Assembly: GCF_017254835.1 (NCBI RefSeq)
Contig: NZ_JAFKCW010000001.1
Coordinates: 992,001-1,056,000, forward strand
Length of the DNA stretch: 64,000 nucleotides
Source: Algoriphagus aestuariicola
GTDB taxonomy: Bacteria > Bacteroidota > Bacteroidia > Cytophagales > Cyclobacteriaceae
Reading direction: 5' to 3'
Part shown: one piece after another, positions 19,086 through 28,061 of the stretch
How positions within the stretch are numbered: position 1 is the first letter of the stretch
Layout of the letters: each line of letters starts with the position of its first letter
Made by a program: the position numbers and the translations under genes
Notes under the pieces: generated by a model
Seen by the model: the letters and a program-made list of their open reading frames with translations, nothing else
What the model was told of the DNA's origin: nothing
The model's database searches: none

Positions 19086-20503
19086 GTGAATTCATCCATC
19101 CCAACTGGCTGATCAGGAATAAAATAGGAGAACATCTTTTTCATAAGGTGGCTTCCGTTCTGCCTGTAATTGATTATCATAACCATATTAATCCGGGACT
19201 TTTGGCTGCCAACAGGAATTTCGAAAATCTAACGGATGTCTGGATTTCCGAGGATCCTTACAAGCATCGTGCAATGCGTATCGCAGGGATTCCCGAAGCC
19301 GGGATTACGGGCGTTTCTACGGCAAAAGAAAAGTTTGATAAATGGGCCCAGACACTTCCGAAGACTTTGGGAAATCCGCTTTACCATTGGAGTGCCCTGG
19401 AACTGAAACGTGTTTTTGGAATCGATGAATTGTTGACTCCTTCCAACGCCGATAAAATTTGGAACCAATGCAACGAACTTCTACAACAGGCGCGGTTTTC
19501 TCCATCGGGAATTGTGGAAGGCTACGGCACCGAGATGTTGGTGACCTCGGATGATTTGCTTGATGAGCTGAAATCCCATCAGGAGTTAGAGGTTTCCCAA
19601 CGTTCGTTTAAGGTGCTCCCTTCATTGCGGGCGGATTCGATACTTGATTTCAACAACCCGATATTTCGGGAATGGATCACCTCGCTTTCCGCAAAAACGT
19701 CCGTTTCAATTCATTCACTTGAAGATTTTCAGGGCGCTATAAGCCAAAGACTGGATTTCTTCAACGAGAATGGTTGCATCTTTTCGGATCATGCCGTCGA
19801 TTCTGGCTTCAGGTTTTTTCCCACAGACCAGTCGGAGGCAGCCGGATTGTTTAACTCCCTGCTTTCCGGGGATTTACTGGAACCCAAAAGCCTGCTAAAG
19901 CTCAGATCTTATCTGATGCATTTTCTGGGTCTGGAATACGCGCGCAGGGGTTGGATCATGCAGCTGCACATCGGTGCCCAGCGCCAGACCAGTGTCCGTC
20001 TACGCCATTTGGCTGGGGCTGCGGGAGGATTTGCCAGTATAGGCAAAGCCTGTGACATCAATTCAATCGCACTTTTCTTGAATGGCATGGAGCAAGTTGG
20101 GTTACTGCCTGAAACGATACTGTATACGCTCAATCCTGCGGATAATGCCGCGCTGGCAAGTCTTACTGGTTCCTTTGCCGAGGATGGTGTGGTAGGGAAG
20201 ATCCAGTTTGGCCCTGCTTGGTGGTACAACGACCATTACGCCGGAATCCGAAAACATCTCAACGACATTTCAGCCTACGGCCTTCTCAGCACCTTTATCG
20301 GTATGACTACCGATTCGAGAAGTATTCTTTCGCTCTCCCGTCATGAATACTTCCGGCGAATTCTTTGTGATCAGATCGGGGCATGGGTAGGGGAGGGAAA
20401 GCTTCCTGATGACCGCGAATTGCTTACCCAACTGATTGCGGATATCTCCTACAACAACATTAAAAACAGAGTCCAAAACAGAAAAACTATATGGCAGTCC
20501 TAG
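19082..20503 (+). CDS. uxaC: glucuronate isomerase
   Basis: This 473-residue protein matches the usual length of uronate isomerase (about 470). It has the amidohydrolase-superfamily metal site DYHNHIN at 31-37 near the N terminus, followed by LTDVWISEDPYKHRAMRIAGI, and later WIMQLHIGAQRQTSVRL, FGPAWWYNDHYAGI and MTTDSRSILSLSRHEYFRRILC, all typical of UxaC. It converts D-glucuronate to D-fructuronate (or galacturonate to tagaturonate) in the cytoplasm. It overlaps the symporter stop by four bases and the next gene by 13 bases. Confidence 0.95.
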   Translation: MSEFIHPNWLIRNKIGEHLFHKVASVLPVIDYHNHINPGLLAANRNFENLTDVWISEDPYKHRAMRIAGIPEAGITGVSTAKEKFDKWAQTLPKTLGNPLYHWSALELKRVFGIDELLTPSNADKIWNQCNELLQQARFSPSGIVEGYGTEMLVTSDDLLDELKSHQELEVSQRSFKVLPSLRADSILDFNNPIFREWITSLSAKTSVSIHSLEDFQGAISQRLDFFNENGCIFSDHAVDSGFRFFPTDQSEAAGLFNSLLSGDLLEPKSLLKLRSYLMHFLGLEYARRGWIMQLHIGAQRQTSVRLRHLAGAAGGFASIGKACDINSIALFLNGMEQVGLLPETILYTLNPADNAALASLTGSFAEDGVVGKIQFGPAWWYNDHYAGIRKHLNDISAYGLLSTFIGMTTDSRSILSLSRHEYFRRILCDQIGAWVGEGKLPDDRELLTQLIADISYNNIKNRVQNRKTIWQS

Positions 20504-21339
20504 ACAAAAACAAAAAGATCGCAGTAGTGACAGGTGCGGGTGGGACCTTGTGTTCTGCCATGGCTCTTGCTTTGGCGCAGCAGGGAATCGCAGTAGCCTT
20601 GTTGGGAAGGGATTTGGGAAAGCTGGAAGATGTAAGGGAAAAGATACTTCTCAATGAAGGCTTTGCGATTGCCATTAGCACGGATGTGACCAGTGAACGT
20701 GAAGTTTTGGCCGCCAATGATCTGATCCTAAGGCAGATGGGAGTGCCAAGTATACTTATCAACGGAGCAGGGGGAAATCAAGCTGCTGCGGTGACTGACT
20801 TCACTACCTATGAACCTGAGGAATTGACCGAAGAAACGGAGAGGACCCGGGGCTTTCTGAATATGGATCTAAAGGTCTTTGAGTCGGTCCTCCAGACCAA
20901 CACCATGGGGACGGTGATCCCCTGTCAGATTTTCGGAAAGGAAATGGCGAAAAAAGGTGGAGGCGCGATCATCAATATCGCCTCGATGAACAGCTTTCGC
21001 CCATTATCGAGGGTGGGAGCTTACGGGATGGCCAAAGCCGGCATCGCCAATTTTACGCAATGGCTGGCTTCTTATTTAGCTCCCGCAAATATCCGTGTCA
21101 ATGCCATAGCACCGGGATTTTTTGTCAATGACCGAAGTAGGAGAATTCTGTTTACCGAGGATGGTTCCTATTCCGAGAGAGGAAACAGCATTTTACGGCA
21201 GACGCCTTTGAAGCGCTTTGGTGATGCAAGTGAACTGATCGGTTGTATGAACTGGCTGGTCAGTGAGGAAAATGCAGGATTTGTAACCGGAACTGTGATT
21301 CCGGTTGATGGGGGATTCTTGGCCAATTCCGGGATATGA
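20491..21339 (+). CDS. SDR oxidoreductase, probable D-mannonate/fructuronate oxidoreductase
   Basis: This 282-residue short-chain dehydrogenase has the nucleotide-binding TGAGGTLC at 14-21, NGAGG at 91-95, and the catalytic set Ser165, Tyr178 and Lys182 (IINIASMNS, SRVGAYGMAKAG). The position between glucuronate isomerase and mannonate dehydratase genes indicates the missing middle step, fructuronate to mannonate with NAD(P)H. Many Bacteroidota use an SDR for this step instead of the long-chain UxuB; the exact substrate is inferred from context. It overlaps uxaC by 13 bases and the next gene by four. Confidence 0.85.
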   Translation: MAVLDKNKKIAVVTGAGGTLCSAMALALAQQGIAVALLGRDLGKLEDVREKILLNEGFAIAISTDVTSEREVLAANDLILRQMGVPSILINGAGGNQAAAVTDFTTYEPEELTEETERTRGFLNMDLKVFESVLQTNTMGTVIPCQIFGKEMAKKGGGAIINIASMNSFRPLSRVGAYGMAKAGIANFTQWLASYLAPANIRVNAIAPGFFVNDRSRRILFTEDGSYSERGNSILRQTPLKRFGDASELIGCMNWLVSEENAGFVTGTVIPVDGGFLANSGI

Positions 21340-22799
21340 TGAACTGGATTAGACTAACGGGCTTGATTTTGTGGCTTTCCGGATCTGTCTTGGCACAGGA
21401 AGGATTTCCTTTGATTGGAAAAATCAAGCCAAGAAACGCCAATGAAATCGAGGCTTCAAACTGGCTGATTGGTTGTGAAACACTAGACCGGGATTTCACT
21501 GACTATGATGAATACAAATCCTACCTGAATCCGCTTGGTATCAAGCGCCTAAGGATGCAGGCAGGCTGGGCCAAAACGGAGAAAGTCAAAGGCCAATACG
21601 ACTGGGCTTGGCTCGATCATATCGTTGACGATGCCAACGCACGAGGACTGGAGCCCTGGCTGCAGTTCTCCTATGGGAATAGCATCTATGAAGGAGGCGG
21701 TGGGATTAATCTTGCCGCGGGTGTACCGCATTCGGAGGAGGCCTTGGAAGCGTGGGATCGCTGGGTGGAGGCTTTGGTCATGCGATACAAGGATAAAGTA
21801 ATCAACTGGGAAATCTGGAATGAACCCAACTTCGGCGACAACCTGGAAAACACCGCTGAAAAAGCAGCCGCTTTGAATAGCAGGACAATAAAGATTGTCA
21901 AACGAATTCAGCCGGAATCCATTGTTTCGGGCTTGGCTTTCGGACACATTGACCTGGAATACGCGGACCGGTTTTTTATGGCCCTTGATCAAGCCGGTAC
22001 GCTTTCCCTTTTTGACAATATGACTTACCATGACTATGTCTATAATCCTGACGAACACTACCCCAAAGTCATGCGCTTGAAGGATATTCTGGAAAAATAC
22101 AATACCGTGATTAAGTTGAGACAAGGTGAAAACGGTGCACCGTCGTCTGGGGGATTTGGCCGGGGTGCGATAGGGGATTACGACTGGACGGAACTTTCTC
22201 AGGCAAAATGGAATACCAGAAGGATGTTGGGGGATCTCGGACACGATGTCGAATCGAGTGTGTTTTCCATTATTGACATGGCTTATACCGCCGGCCCGAT
22301 AAAGCGACTCAACGTCAAGGGGCTAATCATGTCCGATTCTACCAAGAAGGCTATCCGGCCAAAGATGGCCTACTACGCAGTCCAGCACGTTGCTGCAATC
22401 TTTGATAATTCTCTGGAGCGAATCGTAAATATCAAACAGACGCATAACCGAAATTATGTGCCTGAAAGCAAACTGGATATTGCTGTTACAAAGGGGACCG
22501 ACCGATCATTTGCCATCTATGGCTACAGACATGTCGATTCTGACTTGCAACTCTACACGATCTGGAACAGCGATCAGATACCGAACAATAGTATGGAGAA
22601 AAGGGAACTGGACTTCAGCTTCGCCAACGGCCACTTCCTTGACCCGGTGTATGTCGACATCATCTCTGGTGATGTCCATGAAATCCCCAAGGAAAATTGG
22701 AGTAGGGAAGGGGAAAAGTTTGTGTTCAAAAATATTCCAGTCTTTGACGGCCCGATTCTGATCGCCGACAAAAGCCTGATCCCAATCATGCAAAATTGA
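21336..22799 (+). CDS. secreted clan GH-A glycoside hydrolase, paralogue 2
   Basis: A 487-residue exported enzyme (signal peptide to about residue 20, ending SVLA-Q) closely related to the one at 15889: the same GCET-DRD, QAGWAK-EKVKGQYDW and YEGGGG blocks. Acid/base is likely Glu163 (WEIWNEPN) and nucleophile likely Glu265 (LRQGENGAPSS). It begins within the SDR stop (ATGA overlap), so an exported enzyme is translationally coupled to cytoplasmic uronate enzymes. It differs from paralogue 1 around the active-site loops (NEPNFGDN versus NEPDHPMQ), so the two may cut different linkages. The substrate is not identified. Confidence 0.8.
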   Translation: MMNWIRLTGLILWLSGSVLAQEGFPLIGKIKPRNANEIEASNWLIGCETLDRDFTDYDEYKSYLNPLGIKRLRMQAGWAKTEKVKGQYDWAWLDHIVDDANARGLEPWLQFSYGNSIYEGGGGINLAAGVPHSEEALEAWDRWVEALVMRYKDKVINWEIWNEPNFGDNLENTAEKAAALNSRTIKIVKRIQPESIVSGLAFGHIDLEYADRFFMALDQAGTLSLFDNMTYHDYVYNPDEHYPKVMRLKDILEKYNTVIKLRQGENGAPSSGGFGRGAIGDYDWTELSQAKWNTRRMLGDLGHDVESSVFSIIDMAYTAGPIKRLNVKGLIMSDSTKKAIRPKMAYYAVQHVAAIFDNSLERIVNIKQTHNRNYVPESKLDIAVTKGTDRSFAIYGYRHVDSDLQLYTIWNSDQIPNNSMEKRELDFSFANGHFLDPVYVDIISGDVHEIPKENWSREGEKFVFKNIPVFDGPILIADKSLIPIMQN

Positions 22800-22824
22800 T
22801 TATTCAACCAAAAAACAGAAAATT

Positions 22825-23568
22825 ATGAGCGTCGAAAACTATAGAAAGGAAGTGGGGATGATGAATCTTGAGAAGCTGATCGAAGTCCGAGAAACCATTT
22901 CGAGCGTATCGTTTCCCGTTTCGGATGAAGAGTTGCTTTCCCGATATGAAAAGATTTATACGGGAGCCATCAATGATGTCCTGAGGGAGTTTACGCTGCT
23001 TGATCAGGCTCTTCCCATACGCATCAAAGCTTTGAGGGAATATCGTACGGTAGCGGGTTTTGCTTTTACCGTCAAGAGTTCCACCAGTACCCGTGTCAGT
23101 GGAGAGATGGAGTTTCGGACCAAGATGCTCGATGAAATGCATCCCAATGCTTTTGTGATCTATGACACCAGCGGCGATGAAGAATCCACTTCTTGGGGAG
23201 GCGTCATGACAGCGACTGCCAAGGGGAAGGGCGTAAAAGCAGCATGTATTGACGGGGGAATCCGCGATACCCATCAGATTTTGGAAGCTGATTTCCCGGT
23301 TTTTTACAAATACAGATCTTCTAACGGAAGTTTGGGAAGATGTCTGATCACCGACTATCAGGTTCCCATCCAAATAGGAAAGTGTTTTATCAAACCGGGA
23401 GATGTCGTCATGGGCGACGTGGACGGAGTTTTGGTCGTGCCAAGGGGAATCGCCTATGATGTGCTGGTAAGGGCGGAAGAAATCAAGGAGAATGAGAAGA
23501 AGATCTTTGGGTGGGTGAATGAAGGGCAGACCGCTCAGGAGATATCGGACAAAGGCGGCTATTTTTGA
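22825..23568 (+). CDS. RraA-family protein, possible 2-keto acid aldolase
   Basis: This 247-residue protein has the RraA/HMG-aldolase fold signature: TGAINDVL near 47, WGGVMTATAKGKGVKAACIDGGIRD at about 124-148 with Arg147 and Asp148 as substrate/metal residues, and KPGDVVMGDVDGVLVVP near the end. Catalytic members cleave 4-hydroxy-2-keto acids (4-hydroxy-4-methyl-2-oxoglutarate aldolase type) or decarboxylate oxaloacetate; others only bind RNase E. The GG-(x)n-GGIRD set is intact here, favouring an enzyme. It lies between the second hydrolase and uxuA, so it may act on a sugar-acid intermediate such as KDG; that is inference. Confidence 0.82.
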   Translation: MSVENYRKEVGMMNLEKLIEVRETISSVSFPVSDEELLSRYEKIYTGAINDVLREFTLLDQALPIRIKALREYRTVAGFAFTVKSSTSTRVSGEMEFRTKMLDEMHPNAFVIYDTSGDEESTSWGGVMTATAKGKGVKAACIDGGIRDTHQILEADFPVFYKYRSSNGSLGRCLITDYQVPIQIGKCFIKPGDVVMGDVDGVLVVPRGIAYDVLVRAEEIKENEKKIFGWVNEGQTAQEISDKGGYF

Positions 23569-23577
23569 GGTAACGGT

Positions 23578-24570
23578 ATGAAGTTTTCAATGCTATTACC
23601 GGCAAAAATCGACGAGAAAAAGTGGACACTTGCCAAGCAGATTGGTGTGGATTATGCCATCACCAAAGCAGCTCCGGAGTTGACAGGTGAATTGCCTCCC
23701 TATGATTTTGGGACATTAAAAACGATCAAGACCAACTTCCAAAACAAAGGCCTTCAATTGATCGGCTTGGAGGGAGACCAGTTTGACATGTCCTCGATTA
23801 AGCTTGGCCTACCGGACCGGGATCAATGGATTGAGAAGTACATCCTTATGCTTCAAAACATGGGTAAGTTGGAAATTCCCCTGCTCTGCTACAATTTCAT
23901 GGCAAGTATTGGATGGTTTCGTACCCGTGTTGATATTCTGGAGCGGGGAGGAGCGCTGGTAAGTGGTTTTTACTCGGAGGATGTAGCCGGTCAGCTGGTA
24001 GAAGAACGTCTTCGGGTATCTGAAGAAAAACTCTGGGACAACCTTTTTTATTTTTTGGACGCGGTATTACCGGAAGCTAAATCGGCAGGGGTTAAAATGG
24101 CCCTTCATCCGGATGACCCTCCCGTCAGTTCTTTGAAAGGTGTCGCGAGGATTCTGACCTCCGCATTGGCTTTTGAAACGGTGTGGGACAAATTTCCATC
24201 GGAAAGTAACGCCATCACCTTTTGCCAGGCCTCTTTTCTTTCGATGGGTGAAAATGTTGCAGAGCTGGCTGAAAGATGGCTTGCTCAGGAGCGAATTGCT
24301 TTTTTACACATCAGGGACATAGCAGGCGACAAAAACAGTTTCAGAGAAACCTTCCATGATAATGGACCAACGGACATGGTCAAGATGTTCCGCATTTATG
24401 GAAAAGGTGGATTTACCGGTCCAATAAGGCCTGACCACGCACCGGCTATGTATGGTGAAACACAGCACTCCTTCGGGGGAAGCACTACCGTGGGCTACGA
24501 AATAACAGGGAAAATTTTTGCGGTCGGGTATATGAGAGGGATTTTGGAGGCGGTCAAAACTGAGGGTTAA
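23578..24570 (+). CDS. uxuA: mannonate dehydratase
   Basis: This 330-residue TIM-barrel protein carries UxuA features: FSMLLP at the start, HPDDPP at 177-182 (metal-binding His177), FCQASFLSMGENV, and a late HIRDIAGDKNSFRETFHDNGPTDM segment followed by IRPDHAPAM. It removes water from D-mannonate to give 2-keto-3-deoxygluconate. It is shorter than E. coli UxuA (394), as in a shorter subgroup. It follows the RraA gene by nine bases and is the last gene of the operon, which runs from about 15889 to 24570. Confidence 0.88.
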   Translation: MKFSMLLPAKIDEKKWTLAKQIGVDYAITKAAPELTGELPPYDFGTLKTIKTNFQNKGLQLIGLEGDQFDMSSIKLGLPDRDQWIEKYILMLQNMGKLEIPLLCYNFMASIGWFRTRVDILERGGALVSGFYSEDVAGQLVEERLRVSEEKLWDNLFYFLDAVLPEAKSAGVKMALHPDDPPVSSLKGVARILTSALAFETVWDKFPSESNAITFCQASFLSMGENVAELAERWLAQERIAFLHIRDIAGDKNSFRETFHDNGPTDMVKMFRIYGKGGFTGPIRPDHAPAMYGETQHSFGGSTTVGYEITGKIFAVGYMRGILEAVKTEG

Positions 24571-24631
24571 GAATATCCTCAAAGTTCTTGTTTGACTTCA
24601 GTTATTAAAATCCCTTTCCCATTTTAATTGC

Positions 24632-25000
24632 CTATTTGGTTCCAAGCCTTTCATTTTTGGCTTCAAGTATTAATTCTTTGATCGCAACCTGATCGATGTC
24701 TGCTATTTGTTTAATTTTCAAATGACGAAGAAGTGCGCCAGAACCCTTGAGAAGCCTGTTTTTGTCAGACAAAATCGCTCCTCTAAAGAAACCGAGATTG
24801 ACACTGTCCTTGAAAGGTGCGATGTAAATAATCAGGTCTTTATCGGATCTGCTCTCCCCGGTTCCATAACTTACATTTTTCCAACCTTCATACAGGATTT
24901 CCTCGGCATCAGGAAGAAGTTCCAAGGCTAATTTCCTTACCTGGAGAAAAATACCCTGAACTTTTGGATCATATTGATTTATAAATTCTTCAATAGTCAC
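24632..25000 (-). CDS. DUF1801 domain protein
   Basis: This 122-residue soluble protein has the DUF1801 (YdhG-like) pattern: EEFINQYDPKVQGIFLQVRKLALE, then EEILYEGWKNVSYG, LIIYIAPFKDSVNLGFFRG, and GSGALLRHLKIKQIADID. Function of the family is not known. It is convergent with the uxuA operon and lies 60 bases downstream of the GH36-like gene on the same strand, with no clear functional link. Confidence 0.8.
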   Translation of the reverse strand: MTIEEFINQYDPKVQGIFLQVRKLALELLPDAEEILYEGWKNVSYGTGESRSDKDLIIYIAPFKDSVNLGFFRGAILSDKNRLLKGSGALLRHLKIKQIADIDQVAIKELILEAKNERLGTK

Positions 25001-25060
25001 AATGATCTGTTTTTATCATTTTAATAGCGTCAATTTCCGTTCCCGATCAAATAGCTGATA

Positions 25061-27175
25061 TTATATCTTAATTATTTCCAGCAGCTCTCCCTCATATTCC
25101 TTCAAAAGCTCAATTTCAAAACCCTTGGTGGCAAGATCATTTCCCGTCATGTCAGCTATAGGTTTGCCATCATGGGTCAGTATTTGATATACTGCTGTGG
25201 GGTCAAGGTATTTGACCAAAATTCGCCTTTTTGAGTCTACAGAACCATGTCTGAAAACCCCGACGATTCCCCCGCTTTTTGTTTCGGTATTGATCCGCTG
25301 AAATCCATCCCATTGTCCCTCCATTGGCTCACCAAATCCATATAAATCCTGTCTATAGCTCATAAATCCATGTTTTTCTTCCATGGCTTGTAGCCAATCC
25401 GCATAAGCACGATACTTTTTGAGATCTTCCAAATTCAATTGTCTCGGATCTCCCAGCATGATTGGTAGTGCCCCTGCAATGGACTTAATGTGCATTTCCC
25501 AACCCTTGTCCTGCATTTGTGGATTACCGATGACCAAAGCTGTTGCAGGCATTGCTGGAGATCTCCACCAAGCCATGTTTCTGACCCGCATGTCTGTTTT
25601 TTCGCCATTTGTACCTTCAAAGTTGGACATCCAGTTGCCTTCTGCATGCTTGAGCATCGCAAAATCAATAAGCTGTAAACCTCCCATCGCCTCAAAAGTG
25701 CAATCAATGAACAAGTCAGGCTTTGCAGCATGCAGTTCGTCGAAAAGCTCCCACATCCGCTCATAGTTTGTGTACATGGATTCATGATGGTCCCCGTGAT
25801 GGTCATGGTCTGTTGCATAGCAGCCTGAGATTTCGGGGTTAAAAACATAGGCACTCGTTACCACGGCAAAGTCAAGTTTGAGGTATTCCAGACCATAATC
25901 CAAGCTCAATTCCAACAGGATATCCTTAATGTAATCCTTCCAGCCTGTGCTGAAGCAGGCGGACCTGATTTCTGAATTATCATCTTCGACATGTAGATTG
26001 CTAAATTCACCGTCCTTTCCTTTCACAAACCACTCCGGATGCTCATGGTAAACTTTGCTGTCAGGCGCTGCGCTGCCTACACTGATCCATAATCCAGGTT
26101 TCATACCCAGCGATTTGATGTAGTCAAAAACAGGCTTGAGTCCATTTGGGAATTTGGTTTTGTCTATTCCCCAATCTCCGTAATTGTTTTGCCAGCCATC
26201 ATCGATCACAAACTCCTTCATCCCGGCAGCAGCGGCCGCATCGGCCAATTCCATGATCAGCTTTTCATTGATGTCCTTTTTGAAGGGATTCCAGGTGTTG
26301 TACACAAAAGTTGGTTTTTCTTCCAATTCCGAAAGCCTGATTCCCATATGTTTCCTTACAAAATCCGGAACTGTTAAATTGAGAATATCATGGGGTTCTC
26401 TTTGGTTATTGTAAACCATGCTGAATACCTGTGGCGTTTCAAAAGACTCTTGGGGTTTGATCCATTTCCGGAATGGGAATCTGGCATTTTTGTGCGTAAG
26501 TCCTGCGGATATTTCAGGGGATTCCCAAAAAACCGATGTTCTTTTCAATACTCCCGTGGCTTCATTTCCAATTAGGATTCCCGCTTCCCAATCCATATTG
26601 TGCACGATCAGCAAGGCATCCTGCATATTTCCTTCATAAGGGCCAATAGATCTTCGCCGGCCATAATCACTGTAAATCCAACTAAAAGTCGATGGTTGAT
26701 AGCTAGTGACCGAAAATCGTTCCACATCGACAGCTTCCAAGGCTGATTCATCAATGCCCAGATTTGTTACAATCAGGCTTTTTCTGATGACAGGGAGGTT
26801 GGGGTAGAGAAGGAACTTGATAGCAACCTGAAGTTTACCATCGCCGCTTTGAAGAGAAACTACAGCACCATTTCCTTCAAGCGAATCTTTGGCTGCTTCG
26901 ATATTGAGTAGTTTCCAATCGCTCTTTCCAGAATATTTTTCACCCCCAAATTCAAATTGAAAATCAAGATTGTTTGAAGTGAAATAGGAGAATTTCCCTT
27001 CAAGGGGTTTATAGGATGTAGTGATAAAATTTCCTCTGCTGGATGGGAGGGCAATAGTTCTCTCGACCACACCATTGTTCAAAATCAATTCACTATCAGT
27101 CCATTTGGCGAATTGAGCTCTGGATTCAAGGCAAAAAAAGAAGGCTATAAAAATGATTGGCAAAAGCTTTTTCAT
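25061..27175 (-). CDS. secreted GH36/clan GH-D alpha-galactosidase-like enzyme
   Basis: A 704-residue exported protein: signal peptide at 1-20 (ends ESRA), an N-terminal beta-sandwich to about residue 270, then a TIM barrel with VYNTWNPFKKDINE, FVIDDGWQ, LGMKPGLWISVG and the likely nucleophile Asp435 in YLKLDFAVV. The acid/base is likely Asp504 within EAMGGLQLIDFAM, matching the GGxRxD region of GH36. A His-rich insert (DHDHHGDHH) sits near 456-464. It would release alpha-linked galactose or a related sugar in the periplasm. It is the last of a three-gene unit with the TIM-barrel isomerase and MFS porter (gaps of 18 and 22 bases). Confidence 0.82.
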   Translation of the reverse strand: MKKLLPIIFIAFFFCLESRAQFAKWTDSELILNNGVVERTIALPSSRGNFITTSYKPLEGKFSYFTSNNLDFQFEFGGEKYSGKSDWKLLNIEAAKDSLEGNGAVVSLQSGDGKLQVAIKFLLYPNLPVIRKSLIVTNLGIDESALEAVDVERFSVTSYQPSTFSWIYSDYGRRRSIGPYEGNMQDALLIVHNMDWEAGILIGNEATGVLKRTSVFWESPEISAGLTHKNARFPFRKWIKPQESFETPQVFSMVYNNQREPHDILNLTVPDFVRKHMGIRLSELEEKPTFVYNTWNPFKKDINEKLIMELADAAAAAGMKEFVIDDGWQNNYGDWGIDKTKFPNGLKPVFDYIKSLGMKPGLWISVGSAAPDSKVYHEHPEWFVKGKDGEFSNLHVEDDNSEIRSACFSTGWKDYIKDILLELSLDYGLEYLKLDFAVVTSAYVFNPEISGCYATDHDHHGDHHESMYTNYERMWELFDELHAAKPDLFIDCTFEAMGGLQLIDFAMLKHAEGNWMSNFEGTNGEKTDMRVRNMAWWRSPAMPATALVIGNPQMQDKGWEMHIKSIAGALPIMLGDPRQLNLEDLKKYRAYADWLQAMEEKHGFMSYRQDLYGFGEPMEGQWDGFQRINTETKSGGIVGVFRHGSVDSKRRILVKYLDPTAVYQILTHDGKPIADMTGNDLATKGFEIELLKEYEGELLEIIKI

Positions 27176-27193
27176 TTTACGGAGGGTTAATAT

Positions 27194-28039
27194 TTAAAAT
27201 TCTGTTTCCGTTGAAGTATCCACACTAAACAGATGGGAATATCGCTTTTTGAATAAATTCATCATCCACATATTTACGTCCCATTGAGAGGCTAGTGGCT
27301 CTCCACTTTCAGGATGATTTATCAGATAGGGAGGAGCGCCGAACTCCGGTGTCACGGTGAAGAATTCCTTTTCTTTGTTCACCTTGATTAGTCGATCCCA
27401 CCACTCTAAATGGAAGTTTAAAGCCGATCCCCAATCCGGAACACGAGGGTCTGGCACCTGAGGACCTTCGGTATATCCAACTCTTGCATGAAGATGTGCT
27501 GTTGATCCAATGGCTTTATTCACAGCCTCTTTTTGATCCTGCAAGAATGATTCAGCTGTCACACACCAATGGGAAATGTCCAGTGTGATTTTCAGATCAG
27601 GTAGTCGGTCTAGGTATTCTTTGGTAATGTGGGCTGCAAAACTCCATTTGCCCCGATGGGTTTCATGGATGATGGGAACACCTGTTTCTATTGCGATTTC
27701 ATTTGCCAAATTGAACAATTCACAATTTTGGTCAAAAGTATAATAGTCCTTACCGGTCTGGGAATTAATGAACAGGGGATTTGTGGAGGCCAGATTTCGG
27801 AGTCGCTTTTCAAAATTATGACGATGAAGTTTCGGATCCTTATCCACTGTTTCCCAATGTTGCGCGATGAGTTTCAGCCCCAATGAATCAATGAGTTTAG
27901 CCTTTTCATTTCTTTCTTTTTCGTTCAAAGGAAAACTCATTTCAACCCCATCGTATCCTGCATTTTTCGCCTGCTGCAGAAACTGCTCAAAAGGCATGGT
28001 TTCAGAACCCCAAAGCGGACAGAAATACAGCAAATTCAT
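27194..28039 (-). CDS. sugar phosphate isomerase/epimerase-like TIM-barrel protein
   Basis: This 281-residue cytoplasmic protein belongs to the xylose isomerase-like TIM-barrel (AP endonuclease 2) group. Likely metal ligands sit in NAGYDGVEMSFP, IIHETHRGKWS, KITLDISHWCV and HLHARVGYTEGPQV, with a late VTPEFGAPPY. Members isomerise or epimerise sugars or keto-sugars. Substrate is unknown; context (MFS sugar porter upstream, alpha-galactosidase-like enzyme downstream) suggests the first cytoplasmic step for the sugar those two deliver. Confidence 0.8.
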   Translation of the reverse strand: MNLLYFCPLWGSETMPFEQFLQQAKNAGYDGVEMSFPLNEKERNEKAKLIDSLGLKLIAQHWETVDKDPKLHRHNFEKRLRNLASTNPLFINSQTGKDYYTFDQNCELFNLANEIAIETGVPIIHETHRGKWSFAAHITKEYLDRLPDLKITLDISHWCVTAESFLQDQKEAVNKAIGSTAHLHARVGYTEGPQVPDPRVPDWGSALNFHLEWWDRLIKVNKEKEFFTVTPEFGAPPYLINHPESGEPLASQWDVNMWMMNLFKKRYSHLFSVDTSTETEF

Positions 28040-28061
28040 AAGTATTGGTAATTGAGGATTT

